A stretch of 64,000 nt of DNA. Origin: Noviherbaspirillum humi (GTDB lineage Bacteria > Pseudomonadota > Gammaproteobacteria > Burkholderiales > Burkholderiaceae_D). The stretch is from NCBI RefSeq assembly GCF_900188095.1, contig NZ_FZOT01000002.1, positions 124,001-188,000 of the forward strand, read 5' to 3'. Shown here piece after piece: positions 1-7,760 of the stretch. Positions within the stretch are counted from its first letter, which is position 1. Every line of letters starts with the position of its first letter. The notes beneath the pieces are model-generated. The model saw only the letters and a program-made list of their open reading frames with translations, was not told the origin of the DNA and made no database searches. The translations under genes and the position numbers were made by a program.

Positions 1-478
1 CATGCCCGGTCGCAGCGGCGTCGAACTGATCCGGCAGATCAAGGACGAGATGCCCAAGCTGCCCATCCTGATCCTGACGATGCACGAAGAGGAGCAGTAT
101 GCGGTACGCGCCATCCGCGCCGGCGCGAAAGGCTATCTCACCAAGGAGAGTGCCGGCACCCAGCTCGTGAGCGCCATCCGCAAGGTCGCAGCCGGCCGCC
201 CCTACATCAGCCTCGAGGTTGCCGAACAGCTGGCCATGGATGCCATGCCTGCCAATGAAGACCTGCCGCACAAGCAGCTTTCCAACCGGGAGTTCGAAGT
301 CTTCACGCTGCTGGTGAGCGGCAAGTCGATCACGGAGATCGCCGAATCGCTGCACCTGAGCGCCAAGACGGTGAGTACCCACAAAACCCGCATCCTAAAC
401 AAAATGAACATGAGCTCGCTTGCGGAAATGGTGCAGTATGCGGTGCAGCATAGGCTGCTGGGCCCGCTCAAGGTCTGA
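1..478 (+). CDS. NarL/FixJ-family response regulator, 5' truncated by window edge
   Basis: This is the C-terminal 158 residues of a two-component response regulator. The visible part opens with MPGRSG, the segment that directly follows the phospho-acceptor Asp in receiver domains, and base 1 is compatible with the last base of that Asp codon, so the true start lies outside the window. Receiver landmarks follow: the conserved Thr in LILTM near residue 27 and the Lys in GYLTKES near residue 48. A LuxR-type helix-turn-helix spans about residues 93-140, with the recognition helix in LSAKTVSTHKTRILNKM. It would bind DNA when phosphorylated by a partner kinase not seen here. It is followed by a hairpin terminator and then by a Crp/Fnr regulator gene, an arrangement that recalls FixJ-FixK cascades; that link is inferred. 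The target genes are unknown. Confidence 0.93.
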   Translation, partial: MPGRSGVELIRQIKDEMPKLPILILTMHEEEQYAVRAIRAGAKGYLTKESAGTQLVSAIRKVAAGRPYISLEVAEQLAMDAMPANEDLPHKQLSNREFEVFTLLVSGKSITEIAESLHLSAKTVSTHKTRILNKMNMSSLAEMVQYAVQHRLLGPLKV

Positions 479-546
479 CCCGCGCCTCTGGTTGTAGTCC
501 TTTCCTTACCTCGGAAGCACTCGAAATTCCGTGCTTCGGCAGCCTG

Positions 547-570
547 AAGCCCGCCAGCGCGGGTTTTTTC
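547..570 (+). terminator. Rho-independent terminator after the response regulator
   Basis: CCCGC (550-554) pairs with GCGGG (559-563) across a CAGC loop, flanked by A/T pairs and followed by a run of six T. It lies 70 bases after the stop codon and separates the response regulator from the downstream Crp/Fnr gene. Confidence 0.8.
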
Positions 571-621
571 TTAATCAAAATCAAATCTGCCGCTTTTTTC
601 GTCAGTGAAATTTACCGTCCC

Positions 622-641
622 GGGTAGGAATTTTCCTACCC
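622..641. promoter_or_regulatory. Perfect 9-2-9 palindrome, candidate operator
   Basis: GGGTAGGAA and TTCCTACCC face each other across a TT spacer. The half-site TCCTAC recurs at 654-659, exactly 20 bases (about two helical turns) after its copy at 634-639. The site lies 220 bases upstream of the Crp/Fnr gene and downstream of the preceding terminator, so it most likely belongs to the promoter region of the Crp/Fnr gene. The neighbouring LuxR-type regulator is the obvious candidate binder, but this is inference. Confidence 0.5.
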
Positions 642-860
642 AATAGGCGGTAGTCCTACATCCTGATTCAGCCACTCCCGATAGTAAAGGCCGGTTGCTA
701 TTGCGATACTAGCCATTCACTAAAACGCAACAGTGTCAGACAGCAAATGCTGACCTGCGAACCGCATCGTCGCCTCCTCCCGCGCCACGATGAAAAAGAC
801 CGAAGCCGCATCCCACGGCGCTTCCGCCAAAACACTGGATTTTTGAAATAGGAGATGGTT

Positions 861-1742
861 ATGTTGTCAACGCAAGCGTCCGATTCCCGCGGCGAGGTCG
901 TCAATTCGACTCTGCATTCCTCATCTCTCGAAGCGGGCTGGCAACGGCAGGGCAAGCTCTGGTCCAACCTGAAGGAACTGTGCGACATCCTCCACATCCC
1001 CCAGGTCACGGCCCATACCGAAGAAGAGCTGCTTTTCCAGCATGTGCAATTCAAGACCGGGCAGCGGGTCCATACCATCGGCCAGCCCTTCGATACGCTG
1101 TATATCGTTCACTCCGGCTTCCTGAAGACGGTCCTGATCGACGAGTTCGGCAATGAGCAGGTGCTCAGCTTCCCGATGAAGGGCGACCTGTTCGGCGTCG
1201 ACGGCATCCACACCAAGCGCTATGCGTCGGAAGCCGTTGCCCTCTCCAACTGCGACCTGATCCTTCTGCCGTTCAAGAAGCTCACCGCGCTTGGCCGCAT
1301 CCATCCCGAGTTCGAGCATGCGATGTACAGCGTCATGAGCCGCGAACTGGTGCGTGAACAGGGCATGGTCAGCATGCTGGGCGCACTCAGCGCCGAAGCC
1401 CGCGTCGCCCGCTTCCTGGTCAACCTGTCGGAGCGCTATGCCGACATGGGCTACTCCAGCAAACTGTTCAACCTGCGCATGACACGTCATGAGATCGGCA
1501 GCTATCTCGGCCTGACCCTGGAAACCGTCAGCCGGACCCTGTCAGCCTTCAACGAGATCGGCCTCATCACCGTCGACCAGCGCTCCATCGGCATCAAGGA
1601 TGCGGAAGCATTGCGGACGCTGCGCCGCCTGCCCCCTTCCAGCTCGCGCGCAAAACAGGTCGCCGCGAAAAAGGCCAAGGCCGCAGCTGCCCAAGCGCAG
1701 GAAGCGCCGGCCGAGGGCTGGGACCAGCGCGCCAGCGCCTGA
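861..1742 (+). CDS. Crp/Fnr-family transcriptional regulator lacking the Fnr Fe-S cysteines
   Basis: A 293-residue regulator with an N-terminal cyclic-nucleotide-binding-type beta-roll (about residues 45-160) and a C-terminal winged helix (about 170-240). The recognition helix contains ETVSR, the E..SR pattern used by Fnr/FixK proteins to read TTGAT-N4-ATCAA boxes. Unlike Fnr it has no N-terminal cysteine cluster: only two Cys are present, one in KELCDIL and one in SNCDL, so it should not carry a [4Fe-4S] oxygen sensor and is closer to FixK in logic. A Lys/Ala/Gln-rich tail of about 40 residues follows the HTH. ATG 861 was chosen because AGGAG lies 6 bases before it; an in-frame ATG at 855 overlaps that Shine-Dalgarno sequence. 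It probably controls respiratory or microaerobic genes; the targets cannot be read from this window. Confidence 0.88.
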   Translation: MLSTQASDSRGEVVNSTLHSSSLEAGWQRQGKLWSNLKELCDILHIPQVTAHTEEELLFQHVQFKTGQRVHTIGQPFDTLYIVHSGFLKTVLIDEFGNEQVLSFPMKGDLFGVDGIHTKRYASEAVALSNCDLILLPFKKLTALGRIHPEFEHAMYSVMSRELVREQGMVSMLGALSAEARVARFLVNLSERYADMGYSSKLFNLRMTRHEIGSYLGLTLETVSRTLSAFNEIGLITVDQRSIGIKDAEALRTLRRLPPSSSRAKQVAAKKAKAAAAQAQEAPAEGWDQRASA

Positions 1743-1767
1743 TCCGGCTAGCACCATTAGCCTGGCC

Positions 1768-1797
1768 AAGCCCTCTTCGGAGGGCTTTTTCTTTTCA
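1768..1797 (+). terminator. Rho-independent terminator after the Crp/Fnr gene
   Basis: AGCCCTC (1769-1775), TTCG tetraloop, GAGGGCT (1780-1786), then a T-rich tail. The UUCG loop closed by C-G is a classic stable terminator hairpin. Confidence 0.9.
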
Positions 1798-1971
1798 AAA
1801 TGGCCATAAACGCCATGCTTCAAATGCGCCGCCCCCGCCCCGTTCCAAGGTCCTCCAGTGCCGCAACGGCCAGCCGGCATGAGGGCGTTGCCGCTCTTGC
1901 CACGTTCAACGAATCCGGGAATTTCTTCAAAATCTTGTCGCCAGGCTGCAAATCGCCTGTTACCCAAGGGT

Positions 1972-1977
1972 TATAAT
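1972..1977 (+). promoter_or_regulatory. Consensus -10 box, candidate minCDE promoter
   Basis: A perfect TATAAT lies 120 bases upstream of the minC start in the otherwise gene-free stretch 1798-2096. No convincing -35 element sits at the usual 16-18 base spacing, so the promoter may be weak or activator-dependent. Nothing else was recognised in this stretch. Confidence 0.35.
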
Positions 1978-2096
1978 ACGACCCGCCTTGATCCGCCTCA
2001 GATTCAGCCTTCCGGCAATCTGTCCAGAGATCGACCGGCCCGGTTTGCCAACATCCGGCACCTGTCATTCACGCGCACCATTCCTTGTCGGTTCCT

Positions 2097-2852
2097 ATGT
2101 CACAGACGTCTGCTAGCAAGCCTCTCGAAATCAAGATTTCCACGGTCGTCGCCGTCGCTGCCCTGCTCGGCACGGCCGATCTCGACACGTTGAAACAGGA
2201 ACTGCGCAAGCTGACGGGAGGCACGCCGGATTATTTCGACAATGAATTCGCGGTGCTTGACCTCGCCGGATGCGGCGACATGGCGCTCGACTGGCCTGGA
2301 CTCATCGCGCTCTTCAAGTCTTTCAGCCTGAACCCGGTGGCAGTACGCAATGCCCCGGCCGACATGGAAGCAGACATCGTCGCCAACGGCCTGAGCATCG
2401 ACGTGGTCGCGCCTCAGGCTGGCGCCCGCGAGGCCGCTGCCGCAGCACCGGCTCCCGCGCCTGCGGCCCCTGCTCCCGCTCCGGCACCCGCGCCGCAGGC
2501 GGCCGCGCCCGTCCCCGCCATGATCATCGACACCCCGGTTCGCGCTGGCCAGCGCATCTATGCGCGCGGAGCGGATCTGATCGTCACGGCGGTGGTCAAC
2601 GGCGGCGCCGAGCTGATCGCCGACGGCAGCATTCATGTCTACGCTCCGCTGCGCGGTCGCGCGCTCGCCGGCGCACGCGGCGATGCCGGCGCCCGCATCT
2701 TCGCGCTAAGCATGGAAGCCGAACTGGTATCCATCGCCGGCACCTATCGGACCTTTGAGAACGGCATCCCGGCGGATGTCGAGCGCAACGCGGCCCAGAT
2801 CCGTCTCGACGGCGATCGCATCGAGATGCTGCCGCTTACCCTGCGCGCTTGA
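2097..2852 (+). CDS. minC: Septum site-determining protein MinC
   Basis: A 251-residue inhibitor of FtsZ assembly that acts at the cell poles with MinD. The N-terminal FtsZ-inhibiting domain occupies about residues 1-105. It is followed by an unusually long Ala/Pro linker (about 115-145) of repeated AP units, and then the C-terminal beta-helix domain (about 150-250) with the repeated pattern of G-rich turns (RAGQRIYARGADL, GSIHVYAPLRGRALAG) that dimerises and binds MinD. The first gene of a minC-minD-minE operon. ATG 2097 gives a normal N-terminus; a TTG at 2085 is an alternative and neither has a good ribosome-binding site. Confidence 0.95.
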   Translation: MSQTSASKPLEIKISTVVAVAALLGTADLDTLKQELRKLTGGTPDYFDNEFAVLDLAGCGDMALDWPGLIALFKSFSLNPVAVRNAPADMEADIVANGLSIDVVAPQAGAREAAAAAPAPAPAAPAPAPAPAPQAAAPVPAMIIDTPVRAGQRIYARGADLIVTAVVNGGAELIADGSIHVYAPLRGRALAGARGDAGARIFALSMEAELVSIAGTYRTFENGIPADVERNAAQIRLDGDRIEMLPLTLRA

Positions 2853-2878
2853 ATAATTTTTGTGAAAGGAGTTTGTTC

Positions 2879-3694
2879 GTGGCAAAAATCATCGTGGTAA
2901 CGTCTGGCAAAGGCGGCGTCGGCAAGACGACATCGAGCGCCAGTTTCGCTTCCGGACTGGCAATGCGCGGACACAAGACCGCAGTCATCGACTTCGACGT
3001 CGGCCTGCGCAACCTCGACCTGATCATGGGCTGCGAACGCCGCGTGGTCTATGACCTGATCAATGTCGTCAACGGCGAAGCCACGCTGACCCAGGCGCTG
3101 ATCAAGGACAAGCACTGTGAGAACCTGTTCGTGCTGCCGGCTTCCCAGACCCGGGACAAGGACGCCCTCACTGAAGAAGGCGTTGAGAAGGTGCTGAAGG
3201 ACCTCGACGGCATGGGCTTCGAGTACATCGTGTGCGACTCCCCCGCCGGCATCGAACGCGGCGCCGTGATGGCCCTGACCTTCGCCGACGAAGCGGTAAT
3301 CGTCACCAACCCGGAAGTGTCCTCGGTGCGGGATTCCGACCGCATCCTCGGCATCATCCAGGCCAAGTCGCGCCGCGCCCAGAACGGCGGCGAGCCGGTG
3401 AAGGAGCATCTGCTGATCACCCGCTACGTGCCGAAGCGCGTGGAAGCCGGCGAGATGCTGTCTTATTCCGATGTCCAGGAAATCCTGCGCATCCCGCTGA
3501 TCGGCATCATCCCCGAATCGGAGTCGGTGCTGCATGCCTCGAACCAGGGCACACCCGCCATCCACATAAAGGACAGCGACGTGGCCGAAGCGTATCAGGA
3601 CGTGGTTTCGCGCTTCCTCGGCCATGAAGTGCCGCTGCGCTTCACCACCTATGAAAAGCCTGGCCTGTTCCAGCGCATTTTCAAGGGAAGATAA
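2879..3694 (+). CDS. minD: Septum site-determining ATPase MinD
   Basis: A 271-residue ParA/MinD-type ATPase that binds the membrane in its ATP form, recruits MinC and is released by MinE, giving pole-to-pole oscillation. The deviant Walker A motif GKGGVGKTT starts at residue 10, with the signature Lys11. Walker B-like sequence lies in YIVCDSPAGIE. The C-terminus ends in a short amphipathic helix (PGLFQRIFKGR), the membrane-targeting sequence. The start is GTG 2879, preceded by a strong AAAGGAG, and matches the family length of about 270. minC ends 26 bases upstream and minE begins 3 bases downstream. Confidence 0.98.
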   Translation: MAKIIVVTSGKGGVGKTTSSASFASGLAMRGHKTAVIDFDVGLRNLDLIMGCERRVVYDLINVVNGEATLTQALIKDKHCENLFVLPASQTRDKDALTEEGVEKVLKDLDGMGFEYIVCDSPAGIERGAVMALTFADEAVIVTNPEVSSVRDSDRILGIIQAKSRRAQNGGEPVKEHLLITRYVPKRVEAGEMLSYSDVQEILRIPLIGIIPESESVLHASNQGTPAIHIKDSDVAEAYQDVVSRFLGHEVPLRFTTYEKPGLFQRIFKGR

Positions 3695-3697
3695 TCG

Positions 3698-3967
3698 ATG
3701 GCGCTGCTTTCCTTCCTCTTCAACAGCAAGCCGAAGACCGCCGTCGCGGCCAAGGAACGGCTGCAGGTGATCATCGCCCGCGAGCGCAATGGCATGGGCG
3801 GTCCGGACTTCCTGCCGCAGCTGCACAAGGAACTGATCCAGGTCATTTCCAAGTACGCCAACGTGAATCCCGACGACATCAAGATTTCGCTCGACCGCCA
3901 GGGCAATCTGGAAGTGCTCGATGTGAACGTGGTGCTGCCGGACGTTGCTGCGAAGCCGGCAAGCTGA
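3698..3967 (+). CDS. minE: Cell division topological specificity factor MinE
   Basis: An 89-residue protein that stimulates MinD ATPase and confines MinCD inhibition to the poles. The N-terminal part (MALLSFLFNSKPKTA) is the membrane-targeting and MinD-contacting region; the C-terminal part (about 35-85) is the dimeric topological specificity domain, including the conserved core VNPDDIKISLDRQGNLEVLDVNV. Length and layout are typical. It follows minD by 3 bases and ends the operon, before a double hairpin. Confidence 0.97.
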   Translation: MALLSFLFNSKPKTAVAAKERLQVIIARERNGMGGPDFLPQLHKELIQVISKYANVNPDDIKISLDRQGNLEVLDVNVVLPDVAAKPAS

Positions 3968-3982
3968 TCACTCGGATGTGAA

Positions 3983-4046
3983 GCGCCAGTTCGTCTGGCG
4001 CGCAATGAAAAGGCATTGCCCCGTCGGGACAATGCCTTTTGTTTTT
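3983..4046 (+). terminator. Tandem hairpins ending the minCDE operon
   Basis: A first hairpin (GCGCCAG 3983-3989 with CTGGCGC 3995-4001) is followed by a longer one in which AAAAGGCATTG (4008-4018) pairs with CAATGCCTTTT (4030-4040), then GTTTTT. The second hairpin has A-tracts on one side and T-tracts on the other, so it could work in both directions between minE and the convergent gene that ends at 4117. Confidence 0.85.
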
Positions 4047-4116
4047 GGCATCCACAAAGCCGATCGGTCGTCATCGCAGGCCATGGCGGCGATTGCACGC
4101 CGCCGGCGCAGCGGAC

Positions 4117-4440
4117 TCAATGCAGGCTGTGCTTCAGGTCCGACAGTTCGCGATGAGCCTGCATTACCGCGCGGCGCACTTCCTCCGCCACCGGCGCGTC
4201 GGTCTTGCAGGCATCGCGGGCACGGTCGCCGAGCTGCTCCAGGTCGTCCACGCACTGGCGCAGGGCCTGTTCATCGGCCGACGCCAGCACATTGCTCATC
4301 TGACCGGATTTTTCATCGAGCTGCTGGATGCTGTCCTTCAGTTCCATCGGCAGCAGCAATTCTTCCTGGCACAGCCGGGATGCCTGCTCGATGGCAGCCT
4401 GCGCGTGCTGGACGCGCTGCCGGATTTCATTCATCTGCAT
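4117..4440 (-). CDS. Small alpha-helical protein of unknown function
   Basis: A 107-residue protein with no recognised domain. It is almost entirely predicted helix, rich in Glu, Gln, Ala and Leu, with heptad-like stretches (residues about 5-35 and 45-100) and three cysteines (in SRLCQEE, RQCVDD and DACKTD). There is no signal peptide or membrane segment. AAGGAG lies 7 bases before ATG 4440, which supports this start over longer in-frame possibilities. It is convergent with minE and shares the terminator region. It may be a lineage-specific conserved protein; its function is unknown. Confidence 0.7.
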   Translation of the reverse strand: MQMNEIRQRVQHAQAAIEQASRLCQEELLLPMELKDSIQQLDEKSGQMSNVLASADEQALRQCVDDLEQLGDRARDACKTDAPVAEEVRRAVMQAHRELSDLKHSLH

Positions 4441-4627
4441 GATGCCGCTCCTTGCTCGCGAATTGATCGAGCGGATTTGATGACAAAGCAATACGGGAGT
4501 TCCAGCGGCGAAATGCGGCTGCCCTGTGGGCGGGATATCCCGGGACGGCAAGACAAGGTAGACTAGCTCCGGGCCATCAGCCCAGCGCCGCGAAGCGGCT
4601 CATAACCACAAACACAAGGAGATAAAA

Positions 4628-5422
4628 ATGACGTCGATGAAACGACGCGAGATGCTGCACACCACCGCTGCCATGACGCTCGGCGCGATCGCCGGCTGCG
4701 CCGCGCCTACCGTAGCCAGCAATCAGCCGCGCACGCCCTTCACCGTTGCCGACACCTATATTCCCATCGTCGGCTCCGATGAAATGTTCCCGGTGCGCCG
4801 CATCTACTGCATCGGCAGGAACTATGCCGCGCATGCGCGCGAGATGGGCTCCGACCCTACCCGCGAACCGCCCTTCTTCTTCCAGAAGCCGACCGACGCC
4901 ATCCAGAACGTCGCCCCCGGCACCACCGCCAATCATCCTTATCCGACGCTCACCAAGAATTACCATTACGAGATCGAACTGGTGGCCGCGCTCGGCAAGG
5001 GCGGCAGGAATGTGCCGGTGGAAAAAGCGCTCGACCTGGTGTACGGCTACGCCATCGGTCTGGACATGACGCGGCGCGACCTGCAGCGCGGCATGGGCGA
5101 CCAGAAGAAACCATGGGAGATCGGCAAGAGCTTCGACATGTCGGCGCCGATCGGCCCCATCCACAAGGTAGCCCAGACCGGCCATTTCAAGCAGGGCAGC
5201 ATCTGGCTCAAGGTCAATGGCCAGACCAAGCAGGATGCCAACCTCAGCCAGATGATCTGGAGCGTGGCGGAACAGATCGCCAAGCTGTCGGAAGCTTTCG
5301 AGCTGATGCCGGGCGACATCATCTTTTCCGGCACGCCGGAAAACGTCGGCCCGGTGGTCAAGGGCGATGTCATGGAAGGCCATATCGACGGCTTGCCGAA
5401 TTTGTCGGTCAAGGTGGTTTGA
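4628..5422 (+). CDS. Fumarylacetoacetate hydrolase (FAH) family protein with Tat/lipoprotein-like signal
   Basis: A 264-residue protein whose C-terminal 200 residues are an FAH fold, the family that includes fumarylpyruvate hydrolase and related C-C bond hydrolases and decarboxylases. Family landmarks are IYCIGRNYAAHAREMG, FFFQKPTDAI, the metal-ligand Glu pair in HYEIELVAALG, YGYAIGLDMTRRDLQ, KSFD and PGDIIFSGTPENVG. The N-terminus is unusual for the family: KRREML resembles a twin-arginine motif, then a hydrophobic stretch leads into IAGC, a lipobox, at about residue 24. The protein may therefore be exported folded and lipidated. AAGGAG at 4616-4621 supports ATG 4628. The gene stands alone and is followed by a palindromic terminator. 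The substrate is unknown. Confidence 0.85.
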   Translation: MTSMKRREMLHTTAAMTLGAIAGCAAPTVASNQPRTPFTVADTYIPIVGSDEMFPVRRIYCIGRNYAAHAREMGSDPTREPPFFFQKPTDAIQNVAPGTTANHPYPTLTKNYHYEIELVAALGKGGRNVPVEKALDLVYGYAIGLDMTRRDLQRGMGDQKKPWEIGKSFDMSAPIGPIHKVAQTGHFKQGSIWLKVNGQTKQDANLSQMIWSVAEQIAKLSEAFELMPGDIIFSGTPENVGPVVKGDVMEGHIDGLPNLSVKVV

Positions 5423-5471
5423 AACCCGAACGGGAAACCACAAGGCTGCCTGCATCGCGGCTTGCCATGAC

Positions 5472-5496
5472 ATGCGCCCCGCGGGGCGCATTTTCA
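5472..5496 (+). terminator. Terminator after the FAH-family gene
   Basis: A perfect 20-base palindrome (ATGCGCCCCG followed by its complement, 5472-5491) runs into TTTTC. It lies 50 bases after the stop codon. Confidence 0.65.
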
Positions 5497-5595
5497 TTTC
5501 AGCGTTCGACCGAACGACTGGTCACTGAGGAGTAAAGGCAAATACCCGAAACCCGCTCGAAACAACCGGCAGTGCGCAAAACGGAATAAGTGGAG

Positions 5596-5670
5596 TGGTG
5601 GTCGGTACTGGGATCGAACCAGTGGCTTCCACCGTGTGAAGGTGGCACTCTACCGCTGAGTTAACCGACC
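5596..5670 (-). tRNA. tRNA-Val (anticodon CAC)
   Basis: The minus strand folds into a full cloverleaf. The acceptor GGTCGGT pairs with ACCGACC, the D arm is ACTC/GAGT, and the anticodon stem CCACC/GGTGG encloses loop TTCACAC (anticodon CAC, reading GTG). The T arm ACTGG TTCGATC CCAGT is standard. The discriminator A and CCA are encoded. It lies between the FAH gene and dnaQ. Confidence 0.97.
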
Positions 5671-5784
5671 ATGTCGTCGTGCCGAGGACTCTTTCAAGCA
5701 CCGCGGCAGATTATGGAAAACTGCGTCGCCATCTCTCGACAGCGGCGCGAATTATCTCACAAAACCTGCAATCCATCAAACAAC

Positions 5785-6507
5785 TCAGGCCGGATTCTCT
5801 TCGGCCGGCTTCGTCAGCCAGAGGCACTTGCCCTTGGTGTCCTTGTCGAGTTTCTGCAGTAGCGCCTCGTGTTCCGCGATCTCGGTCTCGTCGGCGCACA
5901 GCACCAGGATCTCCGCCAGCTGCGCCGGCTCGGTTTCGCCTTCGCCGCTGCCGCTTTCTTCCGCGCCGATCAGGTCAATCGTCAGACTGTTCTGGCCGCG
6001 CGTCATGGCGAGGTAGACCTCGGCCAGCAGTTCGGCGTCGAGCAAGGCGCCGTGCAGCGCCCGGTGCGCATTCGAGATGCCGTAGCGGTCGCACAGCGCA
6101 TCGAGCGAATTGCGCTTACCGGGATGCATTTCCTTGGCCCGCACCAGCGTGTCCAGCACCGTATGCACATGCGTCTTGAAGGCCGGCAGGCCGAGACGAT
6201 CGAACTCGGCATCGAGGAAGGCGAGGTCGAAGGGCGCGTTGTGGATGATGATCTCGGCGCCGCTGACGAAGTCGCGCAGTTCGTCGGCGATCTCGGCGAA
6301 CTTCGGCTTGTCGCTCAGGAACTCGGTGGTCAGGCCGTGCACCGCGAGCGCGCCCTCTTCCGAGTCGCGCTCGGGATTGATGTAGCGGTGGAAGTTGTTG
6401 CCGGTCAGGCGGCGGTTGACGATTTCGACGCAGCCGATCTCGATGATGCGGTCGCCGGAGCGTGGATTAAGGCCGGTGGTTTCGGTGTCGAGGACGATTT
6501 GGCGCAT
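5785..6507 (-). CDS. dnaQ: DNA polymerase III epsilon subunit (proofreading 3'-5' exonuclease)
   Basis: A 240-residue DEDDh exonuclease that proofreads for the replicative polymerase. Catalytic residues are visible: D7 and E9 in LDTETTG, D94 in HNAPFDLAF, and H152 and D157 in LHGALLDAELL. The C-terminal region (about 185-240) would carry the segment that binds the alpha subunit. The gene follows rnhA on the same strand with a short gap, and rnhA overlaps a methyltransferase gene, the same order as E. coli yafS-rnhA-dnaQ except that there rnhA and dnaQ diverge. Confidence 0.97.
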   Translation of the reverse strand: MRQIVLDTETTGLNPRSGDRIIEIGCVEIVNRRLTGNNFHRYINPERDSEEGALAVHGLTTEFLSDKPKFAEIADELRDFVSGAEIIIHNAPFDLAFLDAEFDRLGLPAFKTHVHTVLDTLVRAKEMHPGKRNSLDALCDRYGISNAHRALHGALLDAELLAEVYLAMTRGQNSLTIDLIGAEESGSGEGETEPAQLAEILVLCADETEIAEHEALLQKLDKDTKGKCLWLTKPAEENPA

Positions 6508-6538
6508 GATGAATTAAAAAAACGGAGTAGGAAAAACT

Positions 6539-6982
6539 TCACGCCGCGGCGGCGACGGAGGCGACGCCCATGTTGGCCAGCGCGTCTGCGCGCTCATTGC
6601 CTTCATGTCCTGCGTGCCCCTTGACCCAGCGCCATTCGACCTTGTGGCTGCCCAGCGCGGCATCGAGCGCCTGCCACAGGTCGACATTCTTCACCGGTTC
6701 CTTGGCGGCGGTTTTCCAGCCGCGCGCCTTCCAGCCATGGATCCACTCGCTGATGCCCTTCTGCACATACTGGCTATCGGTATGCACGATCACTTCGCAG
6801 GGACGCTTGAGCATGGTGAGCGCCTCGATCACGGCCCGCAGCTCCATGCGGTTATTGGTGGTGTTCAGCTCGCCGCCGAACAGTTCCTTGCGGTGGCTGC
6901 CGGCAACCAGCAGCGCGCCCCAGCCGCCGGGCCCGGGATTCCCCTTGCAGGCGCCGTCGGTAAAAATTTCCACTTTATCCAT
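6539..6982 (-). CDS. rnhA: Ribonuclease HI
   Basis: A 147-residue enzyme that cleaves the RNA strand of RNA-DNA hybrids. The acidic metal-binding residues are D9 ([15 protein letters not shown]), E47 (NRMELRA), D69 (VHTDSQYV) and an Asp in the C-terminal ERADALA segment; the basic handle [12 protein letters not shown] is present. The ATG at 6982 overlaps the stop of the upstream methyltransferase gene by one base (TAATG), implying translational coupling. dnaQ follows 31 bases downstream. Confidence 0.97.
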   Translation of the reverse strand: MDKVEIFTDGACKGNPGPGGWGALLVAGSHRKELFGGELNTTNNRMELRAVIEALTMLKRPCEVIVHTDSQYVQKGISEWIHGWKARGWKTAAKEPVKNVDLWQALDAALGSHKVEWRWVKGHAGHEGNERADALANMGVASVAAAA

Positions 6983-7758
6983 TACTCGTCCGTCAATTCC
7001 TTGATCTTGTTCGTCACCGGCACGCCGCGCGCCGCTTTCACGCCCTGCTTGGCCCAGGCCGGACCGATCAGCCGCATGCCCCGTACCCGCTTGACCGCCT
7101 GCACCATGTACACCGCTCCGAGGTAAGGCCACCAGCGGTCGCCGGCACGCTCCATGAAGCCATAGCGCCGCAGCCACTTGTCGGTCAGGCAGGGCGGCGC
7201 ATAGCAGCCGAAATGGCCGCGATTGACCTCCATGCTCAGCAGCTTGAGCCAGTCCTTGAGCCGGTGCAGTCCGATGAACTCGCCGTTCTGCGGCAGGAAA
7301 TGCGCGCCGGTCAGCCGTCCCGCCACTTGGCGCAAGCCCCACAGGCTGGCCGGGTTGAAGCCGCAGACGATCACCTGCCCTTCCGGGATCAGCACCCGCT
7401 CCACTTCACGCAGCACCTGATGCGGCTCCTGCGCGAACTCCAGCACATGCGGCAGCACCACCAGATCCAGGCTTTGCGTGGCGAAAGGAAGCTCGGCGAA
7501 ATCATGCACGACCACGATGCGCGGTCGGCCGCCCTCTTCCGCCGGCATGCGGGTATCGGTCAGCCACTTGTTCGGCATGCGGTTGGCCCGCAGGGCGTCC
7601 ACCTGGGGCAGACCGACCTGGATGGCGTTGAAGCCGAAGATGTCCGCCGTCAGGGCATCGAAGCGGGCCTGCTGCCAGGCGCGCACGTATTGTCCCGCAG
7701 GCGTATCCAGCCAGGCGCCGAGCGATATAATCGATTTCCCTGAGGACGGAGTGTGCAT
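6982..7758 (-). CDS. SAM-dependent methyltransferase, YafS-like
   Basis: A 258-residue class I methyltransferase-type protein. The segment [26 protein letters not shown] carries the motif-II/III-like region in which the methyltransferase 11 family recognises its substrate, and [21 protein letters not shown] is the usual post-motif. The glycine-rich SAM motif I is poorly conserved, as in E. coli YafS, which lies in the same gene neighbourhood (gloB-yafS-rnhA). The substrate is not known. Its start codon is only two bases from the divergent gloB start, so its promoter must lie inside gloB. Confidence 0.8.
   Translation of the reverse strand: MHTPSSGKSIISLGAWLDTPAGQYVRAWQQARFDALTADIFGFNAIQVGLPQVDALRANRMPNKWLTDTRMPAEEGGRPRIVVVHDFAELPFATQSLDLVVLPHVLEFAQEPHQVLREVERVLIPEGQVIVCGFNPASLWGLRQVAGRLTGAHFLPQNGEFIGLHRLKDWLKLLSMEVNRGHFGCYAPPCLTDKWLRRYGFMERAGDRWWPYLGAVYMVQAVKRVRGMRLIGPAWAKQGVKAARGVPVTNKIKELTDE
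7726..7731 (+). promoter_or_regulatory. Consensus -10 box upstream of gloB
   Basis: TATAAT lies 29 bases before the gloB ATG, inside the N-terminal coding sequence of the divergent methyltransferase gene. GGAG at about 7748-7751 would serve as the ribosome-binding site. No clear -35 was found. Confidence 0.4.
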
Positions 7759-7760
7759 TT

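Noticed and set aside
2085-2096. TTG at 2085 as the minC start
   Set aside because: It adds four residues without a ribosome-binding site; ATG 2097 gives the expected N-terminus.
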